Assembly: GCA_947502505.1 (NCBI GenBank)
Contig: CANNAE010000007.1
Coordinates: forward strand, 62,001 to 126,000
DNA length: 64,000 nucleotides
Reading direction: 5' to 3'
Source of the DNA: an uncultured Planococcus sp.
Lineage (GTDB): Bacteria > Bacillota > Bacilli > Bacillales_A > Planococcaceae
The translations under genes were made by a program, and so were the position numbers. Position 1 is the first letter of the stretch, and every line of letters begins with the position of its first letter. Positions 39,619-48,770 of this stretch are shown here, piece by piece. A model generated the notes under the pieces. It saw only the letters and a list, made by a program, of their open reading frames with translations. It did no database searches and was not told the origin of the DNA.

Positions 39619-42501
39619 TCACTTTGCCTTTCTTTTCTTGGCGCTTGCCTTCCCGACCAGCTCTTCCATACGGGCACGGTCCCGCTCAAGGATCGGCTTC
39701 AAGTACATGCCCGTGTAGGATCCTTCGACTTTAGCGATATCTTCCGGCGTGCCAGTGGCCAAGATCGTGCCGCCTTTATCTCCGCCTTCTGGGCCGAGAT
39801 CAATCAAATAATCGGCCGTTTTGATGACGTCGAGATTGTGCTCGATCGTCAACACCGTATCGCCATTATCCACTAATCTTTGCAGCACTTTCAACAAGCG
39901 TGAAATATCGTCCGCATGAAGCCCCGTTGTCGGTTCATCCAGAATATAGAACGATTTGCCGTTAGAACGTTTATGCAGCTCCGAAGCCAGTTTGACACGC
40001 TGCGCTTCGCCGCCCGACAAGGTAGTCGCCGGCTGTCCGAGTGTCACATAGCCCAGTCCGACATCGACAATGGTTTTCAGTTTGCGGTTGATCTTCGGAA
40101 TGTTCTCGAAAAATGCGTAGGCATCTTCTACCGTCATTTCCAAGACGTCTGCAATGTTCTTATCTTTGTATTTCACTTCTAATGTTTCGCGGTTATAGCG
40201 CTTGCCGTGGCAGATTTCGCAAGGCACGTAAACATCCGGCAAGAAATGCATTTCGATTTTGATGATGCCGTCGCCGCGGCAGGCTTCACAGCGCCCGCCT
40301 TTGACGTTAAAGCTGAAACGCCCTTTTTTATAGCCGCGCACTTTTGCTTCATTGGTCGTAGCATAGACATCGCGAATATCATCGAATACGCCTGTATAAG
40401 TTGCCGGATTGGAGCGCGGTGTGCGCCCGATCGGCGATTGGTCGATATCGATGACTTTTTCCAGTTCGCCGATGCCTTCTACCGATTTGTGCTGGCCTGG
40501 CTTGACTCGCGCGCGGTTCAATTTATGGGCTAGCGATTTATAGAGAATTTCATTGATTAATGTACTTTTCCCGGATCCCGAAACTCCCGTAACCGCTGTA
40601 AACAAGCCGATCGGAATATCGACATCGACATTCTTCAAATTGTTCGCCGAGGCCCCGCGGATGGAAATCTTGCGTTCACTCGGCTGTCTGCGCTCGACTG
40701 GCAGCGGAATGAATTTCTTGCCGCTCAAATACTGGCCAGTCAATGACTTTTTGTTTTTCATCACTTTTTCAGGAGTTCCGGCGGCGATGATTTCACCGCC
40801 GTGTACGCCAGCTCCAGGGCCGACGTCGATCAAGTAATCCGCCGCCATCATCGTGTCTTCATCGTGTTCTACGACAATCAGCGTATTGCCGATATCGCGC
40901 ATATTCTTCAATGTGTTGATCAATCGGTCATTATCGCGCTGATGGAGACCAATTGAAGGTTCATCGAGAATATAGAGGACACCTGTCAGCCTTGAGCCGA
41001 TTTGCGTGGCAAGACGGATACGCTGGGCTTCACCGCCTGATAAAGTGCCGGATGCGCGGTTCAATGTCAGGTAATCGAGCCCAACATTGATCAGGAAACC
41101 GACACGTTCTTGGATTTCCCGGAGGATCATATTGGCGATTTGACGATCCTTTTCAGATAGCGTCAAGCTGTCGAAAAACTTTTGCGCTTCCGTAATCGAA
41201 TACTCAACGACTTGACCGATGTGCAGGTCATTGACTTTGACGGCAAGCGACTCGGGTTTCAAGCGGTAGCCAGAACATGTTGGGCACGGCTGCTGGCCCA
41301 TGAATTTCTCCATCATGTCGCGGATATAATCTGAACTGGTTTCCCGGTAGCGCCGGTCGACATTTGCGAGCACGCCTTCAAAGAAAATATGGCTGTCGCG
41401 GATTTTGCCGTAGTCATTTTCATAACGGAAACGGATTTTTTCATTATTGGAGCCATGAAGGATGATGTTCACCTGGTCTTCAGGCAATTCCTTCATCGGC
41501 ACGTCCATTTCAATTCCGAAATGGCTGCATACCGCTTGCAGCAATTGAGGATAGTATTGGGAACTGGTCGGGCGCCACGGCGCGATGGCATGATCTGCGA
41601 GGCTGACATCCCAGTCGGGAATGACCAACTCAGGGTCGACTTCCAGTTTCATCCCGAGCCCGTCGCATTCCGGGCAGGCCCCGAATGGCGAGTTGAAGGA
41701 AAACATGCGCGGCTCCAATTCACCGATGGAAAATCCGCAGATCGGGCAGGCGTGATGTTCGCTGAACAGCAATTCCTCTTCGTCCATGACATCCACCAGC
41801 ACACGCCCCTCACCTAGACGCAAGGCGGACTCCAATGAATCGCTCAAGCGCGGGGCGATCCCTTCTTTCATGATGATGCGGTCAATGACCACTTCAATGG
41901 AATGTTTTTTATTTTTATCGAGCGATATATTGTCATCCAAGTCGATGAGTTCGCCATTGACGCGAACCCGGACATATCCCTGTTTCTTGATGTCTTCCAG
42001 CAGTTTTACATGGGTGCCTTTGCGCCCTGATACGAGCGGCGCCAGCACTTGCATGCGCGTCCGTTCTGGATATTCGACTAGACGGTCGACCATTTGCTCG
42101 ATCGTCTGCGACGAAATCTCAATGCCGTGATTCGGGCAGATCGGCTTTCCGATCCGCGCATACATAAGACGGATATAATCGTAAATTTCCGTAACAGTCG
42201 CTACGGTCGACCGCGGGTTTTTACTTGTGGTTTTCTGGTCGATCGAAATCGCCGGAGACAAGCCTTCGATCAAATCGACGTCCGGTTTGTCCATTTGGCC
42301 AAGAAACTGCCGTGCATAAGACGACAAGGATTCGACGTAGCGGCGCTGGCCTTCTGCATAAATCGTATCGAACGCCAGCGATGATTTCCCGGAACCGGAT
42401 AAACCGGTCATGACGACAAGCTTATCGCGGGGAATCTTCACATCGATGTTTTTTAAATTATGTGCACGCGCGCCTTGTATGCGTATCTCTTGGTTTTTCA
42501 A
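39619..42501 (-). CDS. uvrA: Excinuclease ABC subunit A
   Basis: The 960-residue ABC-type ATPase has two Walker A motifs ([20 protein letters not shown] near the N-terminus, [15 protein letters not shown] in the middle). Zinc-binding CPIC...CPEC lies near residue 255 and CEAC...CEIC near 740, with two LSGGEAQR signatures. It scans DNA for bulky damage and loads UvrB. It lies 6 bases after uvrB and is probably co-transcribed under the LexA box at 44560. Confidence 0.98.
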   Translation of the reverse strand: MKNQEIRIQGARAHNLKNIDVKIPRDKLVVMTGLSGSGKSSLAFDTIYAEGQRRYVESLSSYARQFLGQMDKPDVDLIEGLSPAISIDQKTTSKNPRSTVATVTEIYDYIRLMYARIGKPICPNHGIEISSQTIEQMVDRLVEYPERTRMQVLAPLVSGRKGTHVKLLEDIKKQGYVRVRVNGELIDLDDNISLDKNKKHSIEVVIDRIIMKEGIAPRLSDSLESALRLGEGRVLVDVMDEEELLFSEHHACPICGFSIGELEPRMFSFNSPFGACPECDGLGMKLEVDPELVIPDWDVSLADHAIAPWRPTSSQYYPQLLQAVCSHFGIEMDVPMKELPEDQVNIILHGSNNEKIRFRYENDYGKIRDSHIFFEGVLANVDRRYRETSSDYIRDMMEKFMGQQPCPTCSGYRLKPESLAVKVNDLHIGQVVEYSITEAQKFFDSLTLSEKDRQIANMILREIQERVGFLINVGLDYLTLNRASGTLSGGEAQRIRLATQIGSRLTGVLYILDEPSIGLHQRDNDRLINTLKNMRDIGNTLIVVEHDEDTMMAADYLIDVGPGAGVHGGEIIAAGTPEKVMKNKKSLTGQYLSGKKFIPLPVERRQPSERKISIRGASANNLKNVDVDIPIGLFTAVTGVSGSGKSTLINEILYKSLAHKLNRARVKPGQHKSVEGIGELEKVIDIDQSPIGRTPRSNPATYTGVFDDIRDVYATTNEAKVRGYKKGRFSFNVKGGRCEACRGDGIIKIEMHFLPDVYVPCEICHGKRYNRETLEVKYKDKNIADVLEMTVEDAYAFFENIPKINRKLKTIVDVGLGYVTLGQPATTLSGGEAQRVKLASELHKRSNGKSFYILDEPTTGLHADDISRLLKVLQRLVDNGDTVLTIEHNLDVIKTADYLIDLGPEGGDKGGTILATGTPEDIAKVEGSYTGMYLKPILERDRARMEELVGKASAKKRKAK

Positions 42502-42507
42502 GTTCTA

Positions 42508-44490
42508 TCATCCTTCCGCTTTCAATTCCAACACTGTATCACGAAGCTCTGCGGCACGTTCGAAATCGAGCGCTTTTGCCGCTTCCTTCATCTCTTTCTC
42601 GAGCAAAGTGATGAGCTTCACGCGGTCTTCTTTTTTGAGTTTCTTGCCTTCGACCGCTTTGCTGACGTACTCTTCCGCTTCTTCCGCCGCTTCTGTTGCA
42701 CGGATGACATCGCGGATTTTTTTCTTTATGGTTACTGGCGTTATGCCATGTTCTTCATTATAAGCCGCCTGGATGGTACGGCGGCGTGTCGTCTCATCGA
42801 TTGCTTTTTGCATCGAATCGGTGACGCGGTCGGCGTACATGATAACACGTCCGTTTTCGTTCCGTGCGGCGCGCCCCATCGTTTGGATCAGGGAACGTTC
42901 AGAACGCAGGAAGCCTTCTTTATCGGCATCCAGTATGGTCACCAACGACACTTCGGGAATGTCGAGCCCTTCCCGCAGCAAGTTGATGCCGACCAGCACA
43001 TCGTATACGCCCATCCGCAATTCGCGGATGATCTCGATGCGCTCGAGCGTCTTGATCTCGGAATGCAGGTAATTGACTTTGACGCCTGCTTCTTTCAGGT
43101 AATTCGTCAAGTCTTCCGACATCTTCTTCGTCAAGGTCGTGACCAAGACACGCTCACCGCGTTCTTTGCGCTGCTGGATTTCATCCATAAGGTCATCGAT
43201 TTGCCCTTCAATCGGGCGGATTTCGATTTCCGGGTCAAGCAAGCCTGTCGGCCGGATGATCTGCTCCACCATTTCCGGCGTATGTTCGAGTTCATAAGGG
43301 CCTGGCGTTGCCGAAACGAACACCGCCTGGTCGATGTGCTCTTCGAATTCGTCGAATGTCAATGGACGGTTATCCATGGCGGACGGCAAGCGGAAGCCGT
43401 GGTCGACAAGCACTTTTTTGCGCGCTTGGTCACCGTTGAACATGCCGCGCACTTGCGGCAAAGTGACATGGCTTTCGTCGACGACCAACAAGAAATCATC
43501 CGGGAAGTAATCGATCAAGGTGTATGGCTGTGCGCCTGCCGGACGCAGTGTCAAATGGCGCGAATAGTTTTCGATGCCGGAGCAGAAGCCCATTTCACGC
43601 ATCATTTCCAAATCATAGCGCGTGCGTTGTTCGAGGCGCTGCGCTTCAAGCAATTTATCTTCTGCGCGCATCTCTTTCAAGCGCTCTTCGAGTTCTGTTT
43701 CGATATTTTCGATCGCTCTGACCATCTTGTCTTCCCGCGTCACAAAGTGGGATGCCGGGAAAATGGCGACGTGTTCGCGGTCGCCGATTATTTCACCGGT
43801 CAAGGCGTCGACTTCACGGATGCGGTCGATTTCGTCACCAAAAAATTCCACGCGCAGGCAGCGTTCATCGCGCGAAGCCGGGAAGATTTCGACCACGTCT
43901 CCGCGTACGCGGAATGTCCCGCGGATAAAATTGATGTCGTTGCGCTCATACTGCACATCGACCAATTTTCTCAGCAGCTGGTTGCGTTCGATTTCCATCC
44001 CTTTACGCAGCGAGACGACAAGCTCCCGGTATTCCTTCGGGGAACCGAGGCCATAGATGCAAGACACCGAGGCAATGACGATGACATCGTCGCGCTCGAA
44101 CAAGGAACTGGTCGCTGAGTGGCGCAGTTTGTCGATTTCATCATTGATGCTCGCGTCTTTTTCTATAAACGTATCTGACTGCGGCACGTAGGCCTCAGGT
44201 TGATAGTAATCATAATAGCTGACAAAATATTCCACGGCGTTATCGGGGAAAAATTCCTTGAATTCGCTATAGAGCTGCCCCGCCAATGTCTTGTTGTGGG
44301 CCATGACCAATGTCGGCTTTTTCACTTGCTGGATGACATTCGACATCGTATACGTTTTCCCGGTACCGGTCGCACCGAGCAAGGTCTGGAACCGCTTGCC
44401 TTCAATGACGCCTTTGGTCAATTGGGAGATGGCTTCCGGTTGGTCGCCCGCCGGTTCATAAGGGGCTTGCAGGTTAAATTCCTTTTTCAT
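42508..44490 (-). CDS. uvrB: Excinuclease ABC subunit B
   Basis: The 660-residue helicase-like protein has Walker [11 protein letters not shown] near residue 39, the damage-probing beta-hairpin region [21 protein letters not shown] near 95, helicase motifs to about residue 590, and a C-terminal UVR domain ([18 protein letters not shown]) that contacts UvrC. It verifies DNA lesions after UvrA. An AGGAGG lies before the ATG. Confidence 0.98.
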   Translation of the reverse strand: MKKEFNLQAPYEPAGDQPEAISQLTKGVIEGKRFQTLLGATGTGKTYTMSNVIQQVKKPTLVMAHNKTLAGQLYSEFKEFFPDNAVEYFVSYYDYYQPEAYVPQSDTFIEKDASINDEIDKLRHSATSSLFERDDVIVIASVSCIYGLGSPKEYRELVVSLRKGMEIERNQLLRKLVDVQYERNDINFIRGTFRVRGDVVEIFPASRDERCLRVEFFGDEIDRIREVDALTGEIIGDREHVAIFPASHFVTREDKMVRAIENIETELEERLKEMRAEDKLLEAQRLEQRTRYDLEMMREMGFCSGIENYSRHLTLRPAGAQPYTLIDYFPDDFLLVVDESHVTLPQVRGMFNGDQARKKVLVDHGFRLPSAMDNRPLTFDEFEEHIDQAVFVSATPGPYELEHTPEMVEQIIRPTGLLDPEIEIRPIEGQIDDLMDEIQQRKERGERVLVTTLTKKMSEDLTNYLKEAGVKVNYLHSEIKTLERIEIIRELRMGVYDVLVGINLLREGLDIPEVSLVTILDADKEGFLRSERSLIQTMGRAARNENGRVIMYADRVTDSMQKAIDETTRRRTIQAAYNEEHGITPVTIKKKIRDVIRATEAAEEAEEYVSKAVEGKKLKKEDRVKLITLLEKEMKEAAKALDFERAAELRDTVLELKAEG

Positions 44491-44559
44491 GGATAGGTCC
44501 TCCTGTGTTTTTCGCTACTTCTACTTTAACATATGCCCTAAAATTCCCCTAACAAAAAG

Positions 44560-44573
44560 CGAACGTATGTTTT
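44560..44573 (-). promoter_or_regulatory. LexA (DinR) box upstream of uvrB
   Basis: CGAAC-GTAT-GTTTT matches the Bacillus LexA consensus CGAAC-N4-GTTYG closely. It lies about 70 bases before uvrB, next to a weak TTGTTA/TATGTT promoter pair on the minus strand. It supports SOS induction of uvrBA. Confidence 0.75.
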
Positions 44574-44654
44574 TTCTGAAGATATTCAACCGGATGGCTC
44601 TTTAGCGGGCAAGTTTTTTATTTTCCCAAGGCGCTGCTTCCTGGACCGGGACAT

Positions 44655-44684
44655 AAAAAAACCGCCCGGGATTCCCCGGGCGGT
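44655..44684 (-). terminator. Terminator after the IDEAL-domain gene
   Basis: ACCGCCCGGG / CCCGGGCGGT is followed by TTTTTTT on the minus strand. Confidence 0.88.
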
Positions 44685-44688
44685 CCTG

Positions 44689-44928
44689 TTATTCTTCTTC
44701 CCGCTTCAGCTCTTGAAGCTGCGCAGTATATGTGTCGAAAGATTTGCGGTCGTTATGATCCAGGGCTTCGTCGATAAGTGCCAGCAATTGCGTTTCCTGT
44801 TGTTCGCGGTGTACGTGCTTCAAGAACAGATCCAAGTAGATCTCATTCAATAGCTTTTCCGCTTCCGTGATCTTTTTCGTTTGAGCCATCGCTTTCATGA
44901 AGTCAGCATAAGAATAATAGTTTTCCAT
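44689..44928 (-). CDS. IDEAL-domain protein
   Basis: The 79-residue protein carries the IDEAL motif itself near residue 50 (LLALIDEALDHNDRKSFDTYTAQL), preceded by the conserved AEKLLNEIYLDLFL helix. IDEAL domains occur in small Bacillales proteins and at the C-terminus of some larger ones such as ComK-pathway and YpiB-like proteins. Their role is unclear, probably protein binding. It diverges from the comK homologue across a 176-base gap. Confidence 0.85.
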   Translation of the reverse strand: MENYYSYADFMKAMAQTKKITEAEKLLNEIYLDLFLKHVHREQQETQLLALIDEALDHNDRKSFDTYTAQLQELKREEE

Positions 44929-44955
44929 TCTTCTTCACCCCGAATGCTTTTCATT

Positions 44956-44985
44956 AGTATACACGAAAGCGCAAGAAAGAAGCAA
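44956..44985 (-). promoter_or_regulatory. Sigma-A promoter for the IDEAL-domain gene
   Basis: TTGCTT (44980-44985) and TATACT (44956-44961) on the minus strand are 18 bases apart, 28 bases before the start codon. Confidence 0.65.
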
Positions 44986-45013
44986 GAGTTTTTTGAAAAT
45001 TACAACGAGATTG

Positions 45014-45054
45014 AAAAAATAATTTTTTCGGAAAATAATTATTGTGTATTTTCC
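45014..45054 (+). promoter_or_regulatory. K-box (ComK binding site) and adjacent inverted repeat upstream of comK
   Basis: AAAA-N5-TTTT, the ComK AT-box, is present at 45015-45027 inside a near-palindrome AAAAAATAATTTTTT. About 21 bases on, two helical turns, GGAAAATA (45030-45037) and TATTTTCC (45047-45054) form a perfect inverted repeat over the -35 of comK. A second canonical AT-box is not clear. Confidence 0.6.
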
Positions 45055-45069
45055 ATTTTTTATTATAAT
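45042..45069 (+). promoter_or_regulatory. Sigma-A promoter for comK
   Basis: TTGTGT (45042-45047) and TATAAT (45064-45069) are 16 bases apart, 36 bases before the start codon. Confidence 0.7.
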
Positions 45070-45104
45070 AATTTATGTAAAGTAAATTTAGGGGGTAAAT
45101 GTTC

Positions 45105-45659
45105 ATGGGTAAGAAGAATCAATATCCCATCTCTTATACAATCTGCAGCAATACATATGCGCTGCTCCCGTATATGGATGGCCATCGGCTCCTGACACGA
45201 GTCATTGAAGACCGCAGTGAATTCCTGGTGGAGGAATCGGTCTATAAGATTGTGGCGAAATCGTGCTCTTTCTATCGCGGCTCCCTCGCGAGTGCTACAC
45301 TCTACGCACAAAAAGCAATTGGCGTAAAACACAAACCGCCGATCATCGTCGGCGAGTATTACGGCAACCCGTTGATTTTCTTTCCTACACACTCTCCGAA
45401 AAACAAGGATTCCATCTGGTTCAATTTCGATGCCATCGATTTGATTGCGGCGGATGGCAGCGGGCGGGGCAGTTTGGTATCGCTCAGCAATGGCGTCGTC
45501 GTGCCAGCAGATATCTCTCCCATCGCGCTTCGGAACCAGCATTCGTTCACCGGGTCTTTGCGCCGCTATTTCAAAAAAGCGCAGCGTGTCCATAACCACC
45601 GGATGAATTATGTGACGAAAAGGGCGTTTCCGCCCCGCAGCCAGCAACCGCTCGATTAA
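45105..45659 (+). CDS. comK: Competence transcription factor ComK homologue
   Basis: The 184-residue product matches the ComK family: ALLPYMDGHRLLTRVIEDRSEFLVEESVYKIVAKSCSFYRGSL, then IGVKHKPPIIVGEYYGNPLIFFPTHSPKNKDSIWFNFDAID. In B. subtilis ComK activates DNA-uptake genes and its own gene. The C-terminus is a little shorter than B. subtilis ComK (192 residues). ATG 45105 lies 9 bases after GGGGG; ATG 45099 is too close. An AT-box upstream suggests self-activation. Its stop overlaps the stop of the next, converging gene with no terminator between. Confidence 0.9.
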   Translation: MGKKNQYPISYTICSNTYALLPYMDGHRLLTRVIEDRSEFLVEESVYKIVAKSCSFYRGSLASATLYAQKAIGVKHKPPIIVGEYYGNPLIFFPTHSPKNKDSIWFNFDAIDLIAADGSGRGSLVSLSNGVVVPADISPIALRNQHSFTGSLRRYFKKAQRVHNHRMNYVTKRAFPPRSQQPLD

Positions 45660-46021
45660 AATGCTTTAGCGGCCGCTGTCAGATAAAACCTCAATTGATC
45701 TTCAACGGCATTTTTCAAACGAATATTCAAATAGCGTCGATGGTTTTCATAGCCGCCATGGCAAAATACATATTCCGAGAAATTGCCGTCTTTACTTCCC
45801 CGCCTGACCTTCATGCCATTGGCCCTCATCCATTCGATGGTCTCGGCCAAATCGCCCCTTGCCTGCTCGATTGCCCGGTCCAGCAATTCCACATAAGGGG
45901 CTTTCAGTTTGAAAGGGCTTTTTTTGACCCACTCGCGATCCCGTTCCAAAATGAGGAGCACCATCGGCAATTGCACCCGCTTCTCAAACACGGCTATTTC
46001 CGCCCTTGAAATCAGGGGCAT
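45656..46021 (-). CDS. Conserved small protein of unknown function (YhjD-like), possible SOS gene
   Basis: The 121-residue protein is basic and probably helical, with no membrane segment or signal peptide. It resembles, from memory only, B. subtilis YhjD in its pattern (ERDREWVKKSPFKLKAPYVELLDRAI). No catalytic motif is seen. The start is preceded by GGGGTGAGG. A LexA-like box and a good promoter lie just upstream. Its end overlaps comK by 3 bases. Confidence 0.7.
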   Translation of the reverse strand: MPLISRAEIAVFEKRVQLPMVLLILERDREWVKKSPFKLKAPYVELLDRAIEQARGDLAETIEWMRANGMKVRRGSKDGNFSEYVFCHGGYENHRRYLNIRLKNAVEDQLRFYLTAAAKAF

Positions 46022-46043
46022 TTCCTCACCCCCCAGCTTATAG

Positions 46044-46055
46044 GAACAAGTGTTC
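46044..46055 (-). promoter_or_regulatory. LexA-like box upstream of the unknown gene at 45656
   Basis: GAAC-AAGT-GTTC fits the DinR core GAAC-RNRY-GTTY. On the minus strand it lies just after a TTGCAA / TAAAAT pair (16-base spacing, about 46062-46089) and 22 bases before the start codon. Confidence 0.6.
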
Positions 46056-46170
46056 TTGTTTTCATTTTACCCGGGAATCCGAAAATTGCAAGGGCCGCCA
46101 GTTAAAAAAGAACGATTTCGTTAGTTTTTTTGCTGTGCCGGAAGAACCGGGCACATTTTATCTACCATAT

Positions 46171-46228
46171 AAAAAACGCCTTCTCGGCAGACAGGGTCGA
46201 AACCTGCATGCCGGTAAGGCGTTTTTTT
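46171..46228 (-). terminator. Long nested-stem terminator after the UbiB-like gene
   Basis: Three stacked stems (AAAAAACGCCTT / AAGGCGTTTTTT, CGGCA / TGCCG, AGGT / ACCC with one G-U pair) form one 58-base hairpin with a T-run on both sides. It is longer and more interrupted than the other terminators here. Confidence 0.8.
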
Positions 46229-46230
46229 GT

Positions 46231-47847
46231 TTACCTGATGGCGCGGAATGCCCATAGCGAGCCGACGAAAAATACCGACGAAACCCATAGGAACGGCTCG
46301 TGCCAGAACCAAACGGAAAGTGAAATGCCGGAAAATGATAGCAGAGAGAAGATGCCGGCGAACATCCGGCTCTGCAAATTGCGCTGATGCTCCCGCTCCC
46401 GGCCTTCCTTGTTCTCCAAGTAATGGCGGATGCGTTCCGGCTCATCCAGGAAGTTAATGAGTTTTTGCGGGAATGCCCGCGCCGGCCCTGTCGAGTTAAG
46501 AATCCAGCGGAAGACATCTTCCTTGCCGAAAATCCCTTTGCCTTCGCGCTTAGTCGAAGCCCATTCCAGTACGCGCGGACGCGCCAGGGCGAATAGGTCG
46601 ACTTTCGGGTCCAAAACATGCAAGACGCCGACAAAAATCGATGTAGCACGGCCGAAAAAGGCGAATTCCGCCGGCAGCTGCACGGGTTGTGTGCGGACAA
46701 TATTCTGCATGTCCTGCAGCAGGCGCTCGACGACAAAGCTGTCCATCTGCATCAATTCGTTTGATTCGTATGCGGCGACGAGCCGCTCGACAGCATCTGC
46801 CAATAGATTGCGGTCTGCGTTCGGCAGCAGGAAGCGCAAGTCTTCCAAACCGTCGAGCACTTGTTCATAGTTCTTGAACAAGATGCCTTCCGCAATCAGC
46901 AGGATCGCCTGCGAATCGCGTTCGGAAATCGTGCCGATCATGCCGAAATCGATCAACACAATGGTGCCATCGGGCTTCAATAGGATATTGCCGCCGTGCG
47001 GATCGGCATGGAACTGTCCGCCATAGAGCACTTGCTCGAGGAACAGGATGAACAATCGCTCGGAAATTTCATGGCGATTGAGCTCATGCTCTTCGATAAA
47101 GCTGATGTCGGTGATTCTCGCGCCTTCAATCCATTCCATCACCAATACGCGGCGCGTCGTATATTCATCGTAATACACCGGGATGTGGACGCCGTTCATT
47201 TCCGCGAAGCGGTCTGCAAAAGCACGGCCGTTCTGGAGTTCACCGACAAAATTCAGTTCCGCGCCGATCGTTTCGGTCATTTCGACGTATAGCTGGTCAA
47301 AATCAACTTGCTTGGTGAATGGGGTGAATTTCTTGGCAAGCCAGATAACGATACGCATCGCCTGGAAATCCGCACGGATGATGCGGTCCGTTCCCGGCCG
47401 TTGCACTTTGACTGCGACTTCGGTGCCGTTTTTCAAGCGCCCTTTGAACACTTCGCCGATGGAGGCGGACGCGACGGCCTGGTCCGAAAGTTCATCCAGA
47501 TAATTGCCATGCTCGACATTCCATTCCTGCTCGAGCACTTCAATGATGTCTTTTCGCGGCACGGATGGCACGCGGTCGGTCAATCCCTCGAGCTCCGCCA
47601 AAAAGCTTGGCGGCATGATATCCGCGCGGGTTGACAGGAATTGGCCTAGTTTGATCATCAAGCCGCCCAGTTTGAGCGCCAATTCCTTGTATTCTTTCGC
47701 CTGGCGGGTGACGAGCTCATTCCAGCGCTGTTCGACAACTGGAGTCCACTTGCCCCTATTGCGCCTTTGGAAAAGCGCCACTTGCAAATAAAATCGGATC
47801 GCCATGGAAACGATGCGGTAAATACGCAGATATGTAACCTGGTTCAT
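46231..47847 (-). CDS. ABC1/UbiB family atypical kinase
   Basis: The 538-residue protein has the UbiB marks: KLGQFLSTRADIMP (KxGQ), the Ala-rich loop ASASIGEVFKGRL with EVAVKVQRPG, HADPHGGNILLKPDG, and IDFGMIG. Two membrane helices end the protein (about residues 492-535). UbiB proteins are ATP-using factors in isoprenoid-quinone and lipid metabolism; the exact role in Firmicutes is open. ATG 47847 follows GGGGGGAG. Confidence 0.9.
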   Translation of the reverse strand: MNQVTYLRIYRIVSMAIRFYLQVALFQRRNRGKWTPVVEQRWNELVTRQAKEYKELALKLGGLMIKLGQFLSTRADIMPPSFLAELEGLTDRVPSVPRKDIIEVLEQEWNVEHGNYLDELSDQAVASASIGEVFKGRLKNGTEVAVKVQRPGTDRIIRADFQAMRIVIWLAKKFTPFTKQVDFDQLYVEMTETIGAELNFVGELQNGRAFADRFAEMNGVHIPVYYDEYTTRRVLVMEWIEGARITDISFIEEHELNRHEISERLFILFLEQVLYGGQFHADPHGGNILLKPDGTIVLIDFGMIGTISERDSQAILLIAEGILFKNYEQVLDGLEDLRFLLPNADRNLLADAVERLVAAYESNELMQMDSFVVERLLQDMQNIVRTQPVQLPAEFAFFGRATSIFVGVLHVLDPKVDLFALARPRVLEWASTKREGKGIFGKEDVFRWILNSTGPARAFPQKLINFLDEPERIRHYLENKEGREREHQRNLQSRMFAGIFSLLSFSGISLSVWFWHEPFLWVSSVFFVGSLWAFRAIR

Positions 47848-47947
47848 GAATGAGCTCCCCCCTGTTGTTCCCATTATAGAGTTTGGTGACAGATTAGTCC
47901 AAAAAGTGGTATGTTTTTAACGGATGGATTATCAAAGGGGGATGGAT

Positions 47948-48724
47948 ATGGAAACGATTCACTATGAACAAAAAGGAAATTTGGCCTTCATCACATTGAA
48001 CCGGCCGGATGCGATGAATGCATTCAATTACGATATGCTTGCTGAACTTGGCCAAGTGGCAGAAGCGATCCGCATCAATCCGGATATCCGGGTCGTCGTC
48101 TTCACGGGCGCAGGCGATAAGGCGTTCAGTGTCGGCGCTGACTTGAAAGAACGCAAGACTTTGACGCAAGACCAGGTCAAGCGCAATATCTATAAAATCG
48201 GCGAAGTGTTCACGACCATCGAAAACTTGCCGCAGCCGACCATTGCCATGATCAATGGCTATGCCTTCGGCGGCGGCATGGAACTTGCCTTGGCCTGTGA
48301 TTTCCGCATCGTCACGGACGATACATTGCTTGGATTGACCGAAACGAGCCTTGCGATTATCCCGGGAGCCGGCGGTACGCAACGCCTGCCGAGATTGATC
48401 GGCGAAGCGAAAGCGCTCGAGCTGATCTTGACAGCGCGCCGGTTAAAATCTTCAGAAGCGCTCGATTACGGGCTCGTCACCCGCATGGCATCGAGCAGCG
48501 ACTTGGCACAAGTGACCGGCGAATTTGCGGATTCGATTCTCGCGAACGGGCCCATTGCGCTGCAGCAGGCAAAATTCGCTATTAAACACGGCATGAATGC
48601 CGATATGCAGACAGGTTTGCATATCGAACGCAAAGCCTACGAAATCACCATCCCGACAGAAGACCGGGTCGAAGCGCTCCTCGCGTTCGGCGAAAAACGC
48701 AAGCCGGCATTCAAAGGGCGTTAA
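47948..48724 (+). CDS. Enoyl-CoA hydratase/isomerase family protein
   Basis: The 258-residue crotonase-fold enzyme has both catalytic glutamates in place: in AFGGGMELALACDF and in GLTETSLAIIPGAGGTQRLPRL. This supports true hydratase activity on short- or medium-chain enoyl-CoA, possibly methylglutaconyl-CoA. ATG 47948 lies 6 bases after AAAGGGGG; ATG 47942 has no spacing. It is a single gene with a shared terminator. Confidence 0.92.
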   Translation: METIHYEQKGNLAFITLNRPDAMNAFNYDMLAELGQVAEAIRINPDIRVVVFTGAGDKAFSVGADLKERKTLTQDQVKRNIYKIGEVFTTIENLPQPTIAMINGYAFGGGMELALACDFRIVTDDTLLGLTETSLAIIPGAGGTQRLPRLIGEAKALELILTARRLKSSEALDYGLVTRMASSSDLAQVTGEFADSILANGPIALQQAKFAIKHGMNADMQTGLHIERKAYEITIPTEDRVEALLAFGEKRKPAFKGR

Positions 48725-48726
48725 TT

Positions 48727-48764
48727 AAAAAAGCCAGGCGGAGAAAACTCTCCGCCTGGCTTTT
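48727..48764. terminator. Bidirectional terminator, enoyl-CoA hydratase and S9 peptidase genes
   Basis: GCCAGGCGGAG / CTCCGCCTGGC has T-runs on both sides, between two converging genes. Confidence 0.88.
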
Positions 48765-48770
48765 CTCTGT

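Noticed and set aside
42460..44118. Long plus-strand open frame of about 550 codons
   Set aside because: It is the antisense of uvrB; its sequence is rich in Phe, His and Arg with no domain, and it lacks a ribosome binding site.
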